From an uncultured Oscillospiraceae bacterium (GTDB taxonomy: Bacteria; Bacillota; Clostridia; Oscillospirales; Ruminococcaceae), in NCBI GenBank assembly GCA_934527255.1, contig CAKTAM010000084.1, positions 1 through 8,116 on the forward strand: 8,116 nucleotides of DNA, written 5' to 3'. Positions 1 through 6,511 of the stretch are shown piece after piece. Position 1 is the first letter of the stretch. Every line of letters starts with the position of its first letter. The position numbers and the translations under genes were made by a program. Below the pieces are notes generated by a model. It was not told where the DNA came from. It saw only the letters and a program-made list of their open reading frames with translations, and searched no databases.

Positions 1-438
1 GTGCATGGGAACGCCGTTGACCCATGCCCCCTGCCCGCGCACGGCGGCAAAGCATTCGTCCTGCCACGGGTCGTACACCACGCCCACGCAGACAATGCCG
101 TTTTCCAGATACGCAATGGAAATACCACTGTGCCGGTAACCGCGGATAAAGTTGGTGGTGCCGTCGATGGGGTCGATGATAAAGCTGCGGGCTGCCAAGG
201 CCGGATCCGGCAGGCGGCCGCCGGTCTCGAAGCTTTCCTCGCCGATCATCAGCGCATCGGGCACCAGTGCCAGACATTCGGCAAACAGCAGCTGCTGGGT
301 CTGGCGGTCATAATCCGTCACATAGTTGGCCTTTCCGCTTTTGTCCTCCACCTGCAGGGCGGCAGGGCCCTTGGGCAGGGCAGCCCCGGCGCGGCGGGCC
401 AATGCCTCCAACTGCCGGGCCAGCATCATGTGTTCCAT
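1..438 (-). CDS. Inositol monophosphatase family protein, N-terminal 146 residues (cut by window edge)
   Basis: The 146 codons visible encode the front of a Mg2+-dependent sugar-phosphate phosphatase of the inositol monophosphatase / SuhB fold, expected in the cytoplasm. Visible metal-site motifs are VTDYD (residues 40-44), GEES (66-69) and the hallmark DPIDGTTNF (89-97), whose Asp89 and Asp92 should bind metal. The later WDxAAG-type motif would lie beyond the left edge. I chose the ATG at 438 because AAAGGAG (453-447) lies 8 bases upstream of it; an in-frame ATG at 444 is only 2 bases from that site. It follows the rhamnosidase gene by about 60 bases, with a strong hairpin between. The family accepts inositol phosphate, fructose-1,6-bisphosphate, PAP and other phosphates. 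The substrate cannot be told from this fragment, so no symbol is given. Confidence 0.9.
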   Translation of the reverse strand, partial: MEHMMLARQLEALARRAGAALPKGPAALQVEDKSGKANYVTDYDRQTQQLLFAECLALVPDALMIGEESFETGGRLPDPALAARSFIIDPIDGTTNFIRGYRHSGISIAYLENGIVCVGVVYDPWQDECFAAVRGQGAWVNGVPMH

Positions 439-446
439 CGTCATGG

Positions 447-453
447 CTCCTTT
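447..453 (-). promoter_or_regulatory. Ribosome binding site of the IMPase-family gene
   Basis: AAAGGAG on the minus strand sits 8 bases before the ATG at 438 and only 2 bases before the alternative ATG at 444, so it favours the shorter start. Confidence 0.75.
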
Positions 454-462
454 CTGTCATAA

Positions 463-488
463 GGCCCCGCAGAGGGTTCTGCGGGGCC
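463..488 (-). terminator. Hairpin between the rhamnosidase and IMPase genes; possible intrinsic terminator or attenuator
   Basis: A perfect 11-bp stem (GGCCCCGCAGA at 463-473 paired with 478-488) closes a 4-base loop, 12 bases after the rhamnosidase stop codon. On the minus strand it is followed by TTATGAC, a poor U-tract, so termination may be partial. The next gene's ribosome site begins about 10 bases after the stem. It could equally be an RNA-stability or processing hairpin that sets relative expression of the two genes. Confidence 0.55.
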
Positions 489-500
489 GGTTTTCATCGT

Positions 501-2687
501 TTACTTTTTGTCACGGAAAATGCCGTTGAGCCAATACAGCACATGGCTGGCAAAGCCGTGATTGCAGCTGGCATAATCGCCGTCGTTCTCCCACAGGGTG
601 CCGGTTTTTTCGGCCATGTAATAGAAATAGCCGTCGATGTTCTGCAGCACCTTTTCGTACAGCCCGGCGCGATACAGCAGCTCCAGCCGCAGATAATTGC
701 CGATAAAGGCATTGGCAAAGGCCACCTGCGGATGCTTGCCGGTCTGCTTGCGCTCGGGGCCAAAATCCTCCACCAGCGTTTTCCACAGCTGCGGATATGC
801 TTCCGGCGTGGCCGTACCGGTGAAAAACGCATAGTACTGGCAGCTTTCCGTTGCTTCGCCGGACAGGTGCGCGGCGCCGTCTGCCCCATACACCGCATTA
901 TCGCAGAAGAAGTCACCCAGATACGCCTGCCGACGGATGGTCTCCTTCAGCGCGGCGGCCTGCTGCGCCAACGGTTCGTCCCCGTACAGGGCGGCGACGG
1001 CCTCCTTCATGCGGGCATACAGCATATTGGTGGGGTAGTTGATATCCTGCACCAGCTCGTTGGAGCGGCTCCACTCCAGAAAGACCCAGCTCTCCAGCTT
1101 TTCCAGCAGACCGTCCCCGTTTTCAAAGGCACGGAAGTACGCCAGCAGGTCGTATACGCGCTGGCGGGCCGCCTGTACCAGCGCCCGGTCGCCGGTGCGC
1201 TGCAGGTATTCCTCCAGCTCCAGCACGAACCACATGGCCCAGTTGGGGATGAACACGCCGTCGTAATGGTCGCTGGGGTAGCACATGGGCAGCATGCCCT
1301 GCGGCAGGCAGCGGAAGCTCTCCGGCAGCAGGAAATTTTCCAGAAAATTGCGCTCGACGCTGCTTTGGCCTGTCAGCAGATGCTCGACTCGGCTGGTGAA
1401 AAAGCTGTCGCACAGCCAGCCGGCACGCTCACGCGAGGGGCAGTCCATATAAATATCCAGCGTGTTCTGCCGGAAGCTTTCCACGGCGGCATCATAGATG
1501 GCCTGCAGCCGCTGTGTGGGCATGGGCAGGGTATTTGTCAGCAGCGCCGCCGGAAAATCGTACCGGCGCACGCCCAGCCCGCGCACCTGCAGCGCGCCCC
1601 GGCGGGCAAACAGGCTGAGGTACTGCAGGGTGTACGGCTCGAAGCTGCGCAGCTGATAGGTGCAGCCGCCCGCAAGGTGCCAGACCAGCACGTTAGAGCA
1701 CGCCATGCGGAAGAAGTTGATCTCGCCGCCGTTGTACACCTCGTCAAAGGTCAGCACCAGGTCGGCATCCGCCTCGGCCGTCACGGCCAGCTCCACAAAG
1801 CCGGTCAGGTTTTTGGGCAGACGGAAAGTGACGTAGCTCTCCGCCTCCAGGTCGGCATCCGCGCCGGGCAGCGGCGTGCGGTCGGCATGGTCGGGCTGAC
1901 AGGCCAGCGCCGCGTCGACCGTCAGCTCCTCCAGCTCGGCCACGGGGAAGCCCTTGAGCTGCGGGCCGATCTTGCTGATGGCACGATCCTCCGCAGGCGA
2001 ACCTGCCGGAGTGCCGTCATGGTGCGGCTTGCCCGCGGCGGCAGACCGTTCGTTGCCCGTCAGACGGCCGCGGTCGACGCTTTCGCACACCGGCACAAAA
2101 ACATAGGCGGAGTAGGGCACGCCGCGCGCCAGAAAGCGCTTTTCGCCCGTGGGCGCCAGCGGCACGGTCGGGCCGTTCCAATCGGCAAGCACGGCGGCCG
2201 CGTCATAATCGGGGCCAAGGCGGTAGCTTTCCACAAACGGGCGCTGGAACGAATAGCGCTGTACCTTTTTTACGCGCTGGGTATAGCGCACCGCCGCAAA
2301 GCCGCACGCCGTGCTGCCGGTAGCCGCCAGCAGCCGCTCCCCTGCCACGACCTCGCAGCACAGGAAAGAGGGCTCGTCCAGATAGGCAAAGCTGTTGACG
2401 TTGTACCCGGCGACCAGAACGCTGATGACGTTTTCGGCCTCTTCCAGCAGGCCGTCCAGCGGATATTCATCCACCCGGTACCAGCCGTGCCCGGCGCGGG
2501 CCGGGCCGGACGCCAGAAAACGGCCGTTGACGCGCACCTGAAAGCGGGTGTGCCCCGCAATGCGCAAAACCGCCCGCTTTGCGGCCGGTACCCGGGCGCG
2601 GAACAGCAGGCTGTGATTCATTTCGGTTTCCATGCCCGCCTCCCAAACGGGGACGGCATGGGAAAAATATACTTCTTGCGGCTTCAT
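501..2687 (-). CDS. GH78-like alpha-L-rhamnosidase, predicted intracellular
   Basis: This 728-residue protein resembles bacterial alpha-L-rhamnosidases (GH78-like), which remove terminal L-rhamnose from pectic rhamnogalacturonan fragments or plant glycosides. Residues about 25-200 form an N-terminal beta-sandwich region with the VRVNGRFLASGPAR signature (51-64). The (alpha/alpha)6 catalytic part carries DCPSRERAGWLCD (415-427). Its Asp415, Glu420 and Asp427 have the 0/+5/+12 spacing of acidic residues known in characterised GH78 enzymes. A C-terminal TLWE puts Glu700 where the family's general base is expected, followed by the NHGFASHVLYWL segment. No signal peptide or membrane segment is seen, so cytoplasmic action is inferred. 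The start at 2687 follows an AGGAGAGG ribosome site. It lies 58 bases after the GH28-like gene with no promoter seen between, suggesting one transcript. Residues about 205-238 look like a low-complexity insertion. True substrate specificity is unproven. Confidence 0.85.
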   Translation of the reverse strand: MKPQEVYFSHAVPVWEAGMETEMNHSLLFRARVPAAKRAVLRIAGHTRFQVRVNGRFLASGPARAGHGWYRVDEYPLDGLLEEAENVISVLVAGYNVNSFAYLDEPSFLCCEVVAGERLLAATGSTACGFAAVRYTQRVKKVQRYSFQRPFVESYRLGPDYDAAAVLADWNGPTVPLAPTGEKRFLARGVPYSAYVFVPVCESVDRGRLTGNERSAAAGKPHHDGTPAGSPAEDRAISKIGPQLKGFPVAELEELTVDAALACQPDHADRTPLPGADADLEAESYVTFRLPKNLTGFVELAVTAEADADLVLTFDEVYNGGEINFFRMACSNVLVWHLAGGCTYQLRSFEPYTLQYLSLFARRGALQVRGLGVRRYDFPAALLTNTLPMPTQRLQAIYDAAVESFRQNTLDIYMDCPSRERAGWLCDSFFTSRVEHLLTGQSSVERNFLENFLLPESFRCLPQGMLPMCYPSDHYDGVFIPNWAMWFVLELEEYLQRTGDRALVQAARQRVYDLLAYFRAFENGDGLLEKLESWVFLEWSRSNELVQDINYPTNMLYARMKEAVAALYGDEPLAQQAAALKETIRRQAYLGDFFCDNAVYGADGAAHLSGEATESCQYYAFFTGTATPEAYPQLWKTLVEDFGPERKQTGKHPQVAFANAFIGNYLRLELLYRAGLYEKVLQNIDGYFYYMAEKTGTLWENDGDYASCNHGFASHVLYWLNGIFRDKK

Positions 2688-2745
2688 AAAATGCGCCTCT
2701 CCTTTTGCATCTGTGCGGCGGCGCCCTGCATTGCGGGCCCGCTTT

Positions 2746-4248
2746 TTATTTTAAAACAACGTCGGTATACTCGCTGCACTGCAAATTGACCGCCTGCGGG
2801 TCGCTCAGGCGCACGCCGTTGCGCCAGATGCCGTCCAGCACCACGTCGCAGATGGCGTTTTCCTCATTCATCCCCTTGAACTGACAGGGCGGCATGGGAA
2901 CCTCTTCATCACAGAGCACCTGAATATTGGTAAAGCGGAGGCGCTGCATCTTTTCGTGGCCGTGAGGAGCGCCGAACAGCCCCATATCGTAGAAGAACGC
3001 CCCCAGCAGCGCGGGCTGCGGGAAAATGGCGGACGCCTCCTCGTAGGTCTGCTGCAGGCTGTCCTGCATTTTCAGCGGCAGCTGATGGCGGGTATATTCG
3101 CAGCGGATATCATCAAACGTTACATCGTGGATGCTGGCGTCGTTGTGGTGCTGCACATCCAGCTGCAGCCATGTGCCGTGCAGAACATCGCAGTTACGGA
3201 ACAGCAGGTTGGCGTACTCGGCCGCGTTGGTCTCGGCCCCGATCTCCAACGCACGGCCCCAGTCGCACCAGACCACGCAGTTTTCGACCAGAATGTTTTC
3301 ATTGCTGCGGTGACCCCAGCCGTAAATGCCCTTGATGACCACGCAGTCGTCAAAATTGCGCAGGAAGCTGTTGCGGATAACGCAGTTGCTGCAGTTGAAC
3401 AGGTCGATACCGTCGGAGTTGTAGCGCCACATACCGATCAGCTTCACATCGTCGATCAGCACATTATCGCAGGCAGCGGGCACAATGGTAAAGGTAGAGG
3501 AATCGCGGCAGGTCAGATGCTTTACCGTGCAGTTGCTGCAGTTGTACAGGCGAATGCAGCCGTTGAGCACCTGATGCTCACGGATAAATGTGCGCAGACG
3601 ATCGTTGTCCAGAAAAATCTCATCCTCGCCCGGCAAACCCTCGGCGCTGTTCGCGGCGATCAGTCGTGTATCCGACGTGCGCTTTTCGCGGCTGCCATCC
3701 AGCACACCGGTACCGGTGATGGTGATGTTGTGCGCCCCAAAGGCCACAAACCCGCCGTACACCACAGCGTCGGCATCCAGAATGACCGTCTGGTTGCTGT
3801 GCAGCTCGACCAAACCGATCTCATGAATGCCCGGCCCATAGTACAGGGTGTTGTCATCCATGGCAGGCAGTGCGCATTCAGGCGCGACAAACAGGTGCAG
3901 CGCCTGATGAAAATCGTTCGGCTCCAGCGTGTACTGGCCGGGGCCCGGCAGGGTAAAGCGTACCGTGCGGCCCTCGGTGTACAGGGCAATTTTCTTTTGC
4001 AGGGGGCGCAGGCAGATCTCCTCAAACGGCTCCTGCACCGTCACACACACCTCCACGGGGCCGCTGCTTTCGCAGCGCACAAACCCGGCCAGCTCGGTCT
4101 GATCCAGCGGGCGCTGCTGGCCCGGCCAGCTGCAGTTGAACGGCACGGCGGATACCCGGGCGGCCATCACATCGGCAGGCTTGCCGTCAAAAGAAACGGT
4201 ATAACGCTCGCAGCGGGGCTCCGCTGCCGGTACGTTTGGAATATGCAT
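2746..4248 (-). CDS. GH28-like (polygalacturonase-type) right-handed beta-helix glycoside hydrolase, predicted intracellular
   Basis: This 500-residue protein has an N-terminal all-beta region (about 15-115) followed by parallel beta-helix coils rich in short Asn/Cys/Val repeats. Polygalacturonase-type motifs are visible: NSDG (277-280), then DD at 300-301, the same 21-residue Asp-to-Asp spacing as in classical GH28 enzymes. GWGHRS follows, with His313 as a candidate for the catalytic-site His, then WGRALEIGAE (330-339). The His sits closer to the DD pair than in classical polygalacturonases and the RIK motif is not clear, so this is a divergent branch. The GH28 fold class hydrolyses galacturonosyl or related links in pectin, but substrate assignment is inference. 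There is no signal peptide. It is the first gene after a perfect promoter, and AGAGGAG lies 5 bases before the ATG. Pairing with a rhamnosidase gene suggests rhamnogalacturonan oligosaccharide breakdown in the cytoplasm. Confidence 0.82.
   Translation of the reverse strand: MHIPNVPAAEPRCERYTVSFDGKPADVMAARVSAVPFNCSWPGQQRPLDQTELAGFVRCESSGPVEVCVTVQEPFEEICLRPLQKKIALYTEGRTVRFTLPGPGQYTLEPNDFHQALHLFVAPECALPAMDDNTLYYGPGIHEIGLVELHSNQTVILDADAVVYGGFVAFGAHNITITGTGVLDGSREKRTSDTRLIAANSAEGLPGEDEIFLDNDRLRTFIREHQVLNGCIRLYNCSNCTVKHLTCRDSSTFTIVPAACDNVLIDDVKLIGMWRYNSDGIDLFNCSNCVIRNSFLRNFDDCVVIKGIYGWGHRSNENILVENCVVWCDWGRALEIGAETNAAEYANLLFRNCDVLHGTWLQLDVQHHNDASIHDVTFDDIRCEYTRHQLPLKMQDSLQQTYEEASAIFPQPALLGAFFYDMGLFGAPHGHEKMQRLRFTNIQVLCDEEVPMPPCQFKGMNEENAICDVVLDGIWRNGVRLSDPQAVNLQCSEYTDVVLK
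3382..3544. repeat. Pair of identical 16-bp direct repeats inside the beta-helix gene
   Basis: GCAGTTGCTGCAGTTG occurs at 3382-3397 and again at 3529-3544, 147 bases (49 codons) apart and in frame. Both encode NCSNC (residues 236-240 and 285-289), preceded by L-Y and L-F respectively. This is a repeated turn of the beta-helix conserved at the DNA level, not a mobile repeat. Confidence 0.8.
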
Positions 4249-4274
4249 AAAAGCTCCTCTTTCCTTTTGCTTTC

Positions 4275-4294
4275 CGGCCGCCGGAGAGCGGCCG
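4275..4294 (-). other. Inverted repeat at the 5' end of the glycosidase mRNA
   Basis: CGGCCGC (4275-4281) and GCGGCCG (4288-4294) form a 7-bp perfect stem with a 6-base loop. It begins at roughly the predicted transcription start of the promoter just upstream. It could be a stabilising 5' hairpin of the mRNA or a palindromic repressor operator; the sequence does not decide between these. Confidence 0.5.
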
Positions 4295-4302
4295 CTTTCC
4301 CT

Positions 4303-4331
4303 ATTATATAAGGCGGGCGCGGGCTTGTCAA
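4303..4331 (-). promoter_or_regulatory. Consensus sigma-A promoter of the glycosidase operon
   Basis: On the minus strand TTGACA (4331-4326) and TATAAT (4308-4303) are both perfect matches, separated by exactly 17 bases. The expected start of transcription is near 4296, giving a leader of about 48 bases to the GH28-like start. A consensus promoter of this strength in front of catabolic genes suggests control mainly by repression or catabolite control rather than dependence on an activator. Confidence 0.9.
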
Positions 4332-4332
4332 A

Positions 4333-4365
4333 CCCTTTTCAGCCAAATGTGCCGACCGTTTTTGC
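4333..4365 (-). promoter_or_regulatory. Candidate regulator site: imperfect direct repeat abutting the -35 box
   Basis: On the minus strand GCAAAAACGG (4365-4356) is followed about one and a half to two helical turns later by GCTGAAAAGGG (4343-4333), which abuts the -35 element. Direct half-sites spaced about 21-22 bases, with one touching the -35, are the arrangement AraC-family proteins commonly bind. An overlapping inverted repeat, GTGCCG/CGGCAC, lies at 4349-4354 and 4365-4370. Both are candidates from pattern only. Confidence 0.3.
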
Positions 4366-4372
4366 GGCACGC

Positions 4373-4407
4373 AAAAGCCGCCGCCCGCCCAAAGGGCGGA
4401 CGGCGGC
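4373..4407 (-). terminator. Rho-independent terminator of the araC-galE-nucleotidyltransferase operon
   Basis: On the minus strand a 14-bp GC-rich stem (4407-4394 with 4390-4377, one G-U pair) with a TTT loop is followed by TTTTGCG. It starts 24 bases after the stop codon of the nucleotidyltransferase gene and lies upstream of the glycosidase promoter, so it separates the two transcription units. Confidence 0.88.
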
Positions 4408-4431
4408 AGAAATGACAGTGACCGTCCGAAA

Positions 4432-5352
4432 TTACTTCCAAAGCGGGGTGGGGTACAGCCCCTCCTCGTGCTTGCGGCGCATGGCAGCCGCCACACCCTC
4501 GCGATCCTCGTGGTAGGTAACGCCGTACCACTTATCGTGGCTGTAAAGCACCTTAACACTGGCTTTCTGCGCCTGCAGCAGCTCGTTGACGGTGTTCGGC
4601 AGCAGAAATTCGCCCTTGAGCGGGTTTTCGGCCAGAGCCTTGTCCAGAAAAGCCGGGAAACGGGCGTCGATCTCCTTGAGGATGCTGCTGCTGAAGCCCC
4701 AGAAGTTCATCGAAACCAGCGTGTCGCCGGGAATGGAGGTCCAGCTGGCGCCGTCATCCTCGGTAAAGCGGGCATTTTCGCCGTCCTTGACCAGCTTGGT
4801 GCGCTCGACGACCGTCGTCAGATAGTTGTCGGCGTCATACTCGCACACGCCGCGGGCCACGCTGCCCGCCTCGGTCACGGTGTTTTTGACAAAGTAGCCC
4901 ACCATGGCATAGCGATATTTGTCATCATCCTGCGTAGTGCTCAGATACTGATAAATTTCGCGGAACGCCTCGGGGCCATAATAGTCATCGGCGTTGATGA
5001 CGGCAAAGGGGCCGTCCACAATGGCGCGCGCCGCCCGAATGGCGTGACTGGTGCCCCAGGGCTTGACACGTCCCTCCGGCACGGTATAGCCCTCCGGCAG
5101 GTCGTCCAGCTCCTGAAAGGCGTAGTGCACCTTCAGCTGCTTTTCCAGCCGATTGCCGACCACTTCCTTAAAATCTTTTTCAATGGCGTGCTTGATGATA
5201 AAGACGACCTCTTCAAAGCCCGCCCGCATGGCATCATAGACCGAATAATCCAGAATGACCTCGCCGTCCGGGCCGATGGGGTCGATCTGCTTCAGGCCGC
5301 CGTAGCGCGAGCCCATGCCGGCCGCCATCACAATCAGAACCGGTTTTTTCAT
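4432..5352 (-). CDS. Sugar-phosphate nucleotidyltransferase, UTP-glucose-1-phosphate uridylyltransferase-like
   Basis: This 306-residue cytoplasmic enzyme belongs to the NTP_transferase (GT-A-like) superfamily that joins a nucleoside triphosphate to a sugar 1-phosphate. The N-terminal AAGMGSRYGGLKQ (10-22) is the nucleotide-binding signature, PWGTSHA (98-104) is a second substrate-site segment, and NADDYY (120-125) carries the metal-binding acidic pair. It differs from classical GalU, which begins with a GLGTRFLP-type motif, and matches a GSRYGG-type branch that, from memory, is common in Clostridia and often annotated as UDP-glucose pyrophosphorylase or simply as a nucleotidyltransferase. 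Position just after galE supports a role in making UDP-glucose for the Leloir cycle, but the sugar and nucleotide are not proven. The ATG at 5352 has AAAGGAG about 9 bases upstream. The gene is followed by a strong terminator. Confidence 0.85.
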   Translation of the reverse strand: MKKPVLIVMAAGMGSRYGGLKQIDPIGPDGEVILDYSVYDAMRAGFEEVVFIIKHAIEKDFKEVVGNRLEKQLKVHYAFQELDDLPEGYTVPEGRVKPWGTSHAIRAARAIVDGPFAVINADDYYGPEAFREIYQYLSTTQDDDKYRYAMVGYFVKNTVTEAGSVARGVCEYDADNYLTTVVERTKLVKDGENARFTEDDGASWTSIPGDTLVSMNFWGFSSSILKEIDARFPAFLDKALAENPLKGEFLLPNTVNELLQAQKASVKVLYSHDKWYGVTYHEDREGVAAAMRRKHEEGLYPTPLWK

Positions 5353-5374
5353 AATGCAGCTCTCCTTTTTCTGC

Positions 5375-5389
5375 GCGGGGTCTCCCCGC
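5375..5389 (-). other. Small hairpin before the nucleotidyltransferase ribosome site
   Basis: GCGGGG (5375-5380) and CCCCGC (5384-5389) form a 6-bp stem with a 3-base loop, ending about 5 bases before the AAAGGAG ribosome site of the downstream gene. It lacks a U-tract on the minus strand, so it is not a terminator. It may influence translation or RNA processing. Confidence 0.45.
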
Positions 5390-5412
5390 CTGTTTTCTTC
5401 TGCTATATGGTC

Positions 5413-5441
5413 GGCCGCCGCACCGCCGGGGTGCAGCGGCC
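5413..5441 (-). other. Intercistronic hairpin after galE
   Basis: A 12-bp stem (5413-5424 with 5430-5441, one G-U pair) and 5-base loop starts 10 bases after the galE stop codon. No U-run follows it on the minus strand (GACCATATAG), so I read it as an RNA-stabilising or processing hairpin rather than a terminator. The araC-galE-nucleotidyltransferase operon can still be one transcript. Confidence 0.55.
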
Positions 5442-5451
5442 GGGCCAGGCC

Positions 5452-6468
5452 TCAGCCGCGGTAGCCGTTGGGGTTCTTCGACTGCCAGTTCCAGCTGTCG
5501 CGGCACATCTCCTCAATGCCGTATTCCGCCCGCCAGCCCAGGAATTCGGCCGCCTTGGAGGGATCGGCATAGCATTCGGCAATGTCGCCGGGGCGGCGGC
5601 CGACGATCTTGTACGCAATGGGACGGCCGCAGGCCTTTTCATAGGCCTTTACCACCTCCAGCACGGAATAACCCTTGCCGGTGCCCAGGTTGCAGACATA
5701 CAGACCGCTGCCGCTGCACAGCTTTTTCCAGGCGGCAACGTGCCCGCGCGCCAGGTCGACCACATGGATATAATCGCGCACGCCGGTGCCGTCGGGGGTG
5801 GGATAGTCGTCGCCGTACACCGACAGGCAGGCCAGCTTGCCCACAGCCACCTGCGCGATATAGGGCACCAGATTGTTGGGGATGCCCTGCGGATCCTCGC
5901 CGATCAGCCCGCTGGGATGTGCCCCAATGGGGTTGAAATAGCGCAGCAGCGCAATGTTCATGGTCGGGTCCGCCTTGGAAAGGTCGGTCAGAATATCCTC
6001 GATCATCAGCTTGGTCGCCCCGTAGGGATTGGTGACGGAACGGGGGAAATCCTCCCGGATGGGCACGCTGGCCGGGGCGCCGTACACCGTGGCCGAGGAG
6101 GAAAAGACAAAGTTCTTTACCCCGTGGGCGCGCATGGCCTCCAGCAGGCGCAGCGTGCTGATGAGGTTGTTGCTGTAATATTCCAGCGGCTTGGAAACGC
6201 TTTCGCCCACCGCCTTATAGGCGGCAAAGTGAATGACGCCCTCAATTTCGGGGTGCGCATCAAACAGGGCGTTCACCCGGGCGGCATCGGTCAGGTCGAT
6301 CTCCTCAAACGGCACCGGCTTGCCGACAATGGTCTCCACACGGCGCAGCGCCTCCGGGCAGGAATTGTAGTAATTGTCTGCCACCAGTACCTCGTACCCG
6401 GCGTTCATCAGCTCTACACAGGTGTGCGAGCCGATGTAGCCCGCGCCGCCGCTGATCAAAATGGACAT
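5452..6468 (-). CDS. galE: UDP-glucose 4-epimerase
   Basis: GalE interconverts UDP-galactose and UDP-glucose in the cytoplasm using tightly bound NAD, the closing step of the Leloir pathway, and also supplies UDP-galactose for glycan synthesis. The protein shows the Rossmann NAD motif GGAGYIGSH (7-15), SSSATVYG (123-130) and NPYGATK (147-153), giving Ser124, Tyr149 and Lys153. These are the same positions as the E. coli catalytic residues, as I recall them. Length is 338 residues from the ATG at 6468, the same as the E. coli enzyme, with high similarity throughout, including RYFNPIGAHPSGLIGEDPQG and DGTGVRDYIHV. An in-frame GTG at 6489 would add seven residues. The only strong ribosome site (AGGAGG, 6507-6502) is 12 bases from the GTG and 33 from the ATG, so the start is not fully settled; conservation favours the ATG. 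It lies just after the araC-type gene and is probably cotranscribed with it. Confidence 0.96.
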   Translation of the reverse strand: MSILISGGAGYIGSHTCVELMNAGYEVLVADNYYNSCPEALRRVETIVGKPVPFEEIDLTDAARVNALFDAHPEIEGVIHFAAYKAVGESVSKPLEYYSNNLISTLRLLEAMRAHGVKNFVFSSSATVYGAPASVPIREDFPRSVTNPYGATKLMIEDILTDLSKADPTMNIALLRYFNPIGAHPSGLIGEDPQGIPNNLVPYIAQVAVGKLACLSVYGDDYPTPDGTGVRDYIHVVDLARGHVAAWKKLCSGSGLYVCNLGTGKGYSVLEVVKAYEKACGRPIAYKIVGRRPGDIAECYADPSKAAEFLGWRAEYGIEEMCRDSWNWQSKNPNGYRG

Positions 6469-6478
6469 ATTCGCTCTC

Positions 6479-6507
6479 GTCGGCCGCACGGCCGACTCTG
6501 ACCTCCT
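6479..6507 (-). promoter_or_regulatory. galE translation-initiation region with a hairpin between Shine-Dalgarno and start
   Basis: AGGAGG (6507-6502) is followed by a perfect 7-bp hairpin, GTCGGCC/GGCCGAC (6496-6490 with 6485-6479), whose 4-base loop contains the in-frame GTG at 6489. The conserved ATG lies 10 bases after the stem. Folding would hide the GTG and bring the ribosome site to an effective 15 bases from the ATG. Confidence 0.55.
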
Positions 6508-6511
6508 CTGG

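Noticed and set aside
267..2789. 840-codon open frame on the plus strand opposite the rhamnosidase gene
   Set aside because: Antisense shadow of a GC-rich gene: protein is rich in Gln, His, Arg and Ala, has no family resemblance and no ribosome site, and the minus-strand gene has clear GH78-type motifs.
2956..4311. 451-codon plus-strand frame opposite the GH28-like gene
   Set aside because: Its composition is that of a reverse-strand shadow and it runs across the minus-strand promoter of the real gene.
6187..6202. Sequence resembling a catabolite-response (cre) site, GGAAACGCTTTCG
   Set aside because: It lies deep inside galE, mismatches conserved positions and is encoded by ordinary codons.
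4468..6501. 677-codon plus-strand frame opposite the nucleotidyltransferase and galE genes
   Set aside because: It spans two well-recognised minus-strand genes and the gap between them; no ribosome site or domain is visible.
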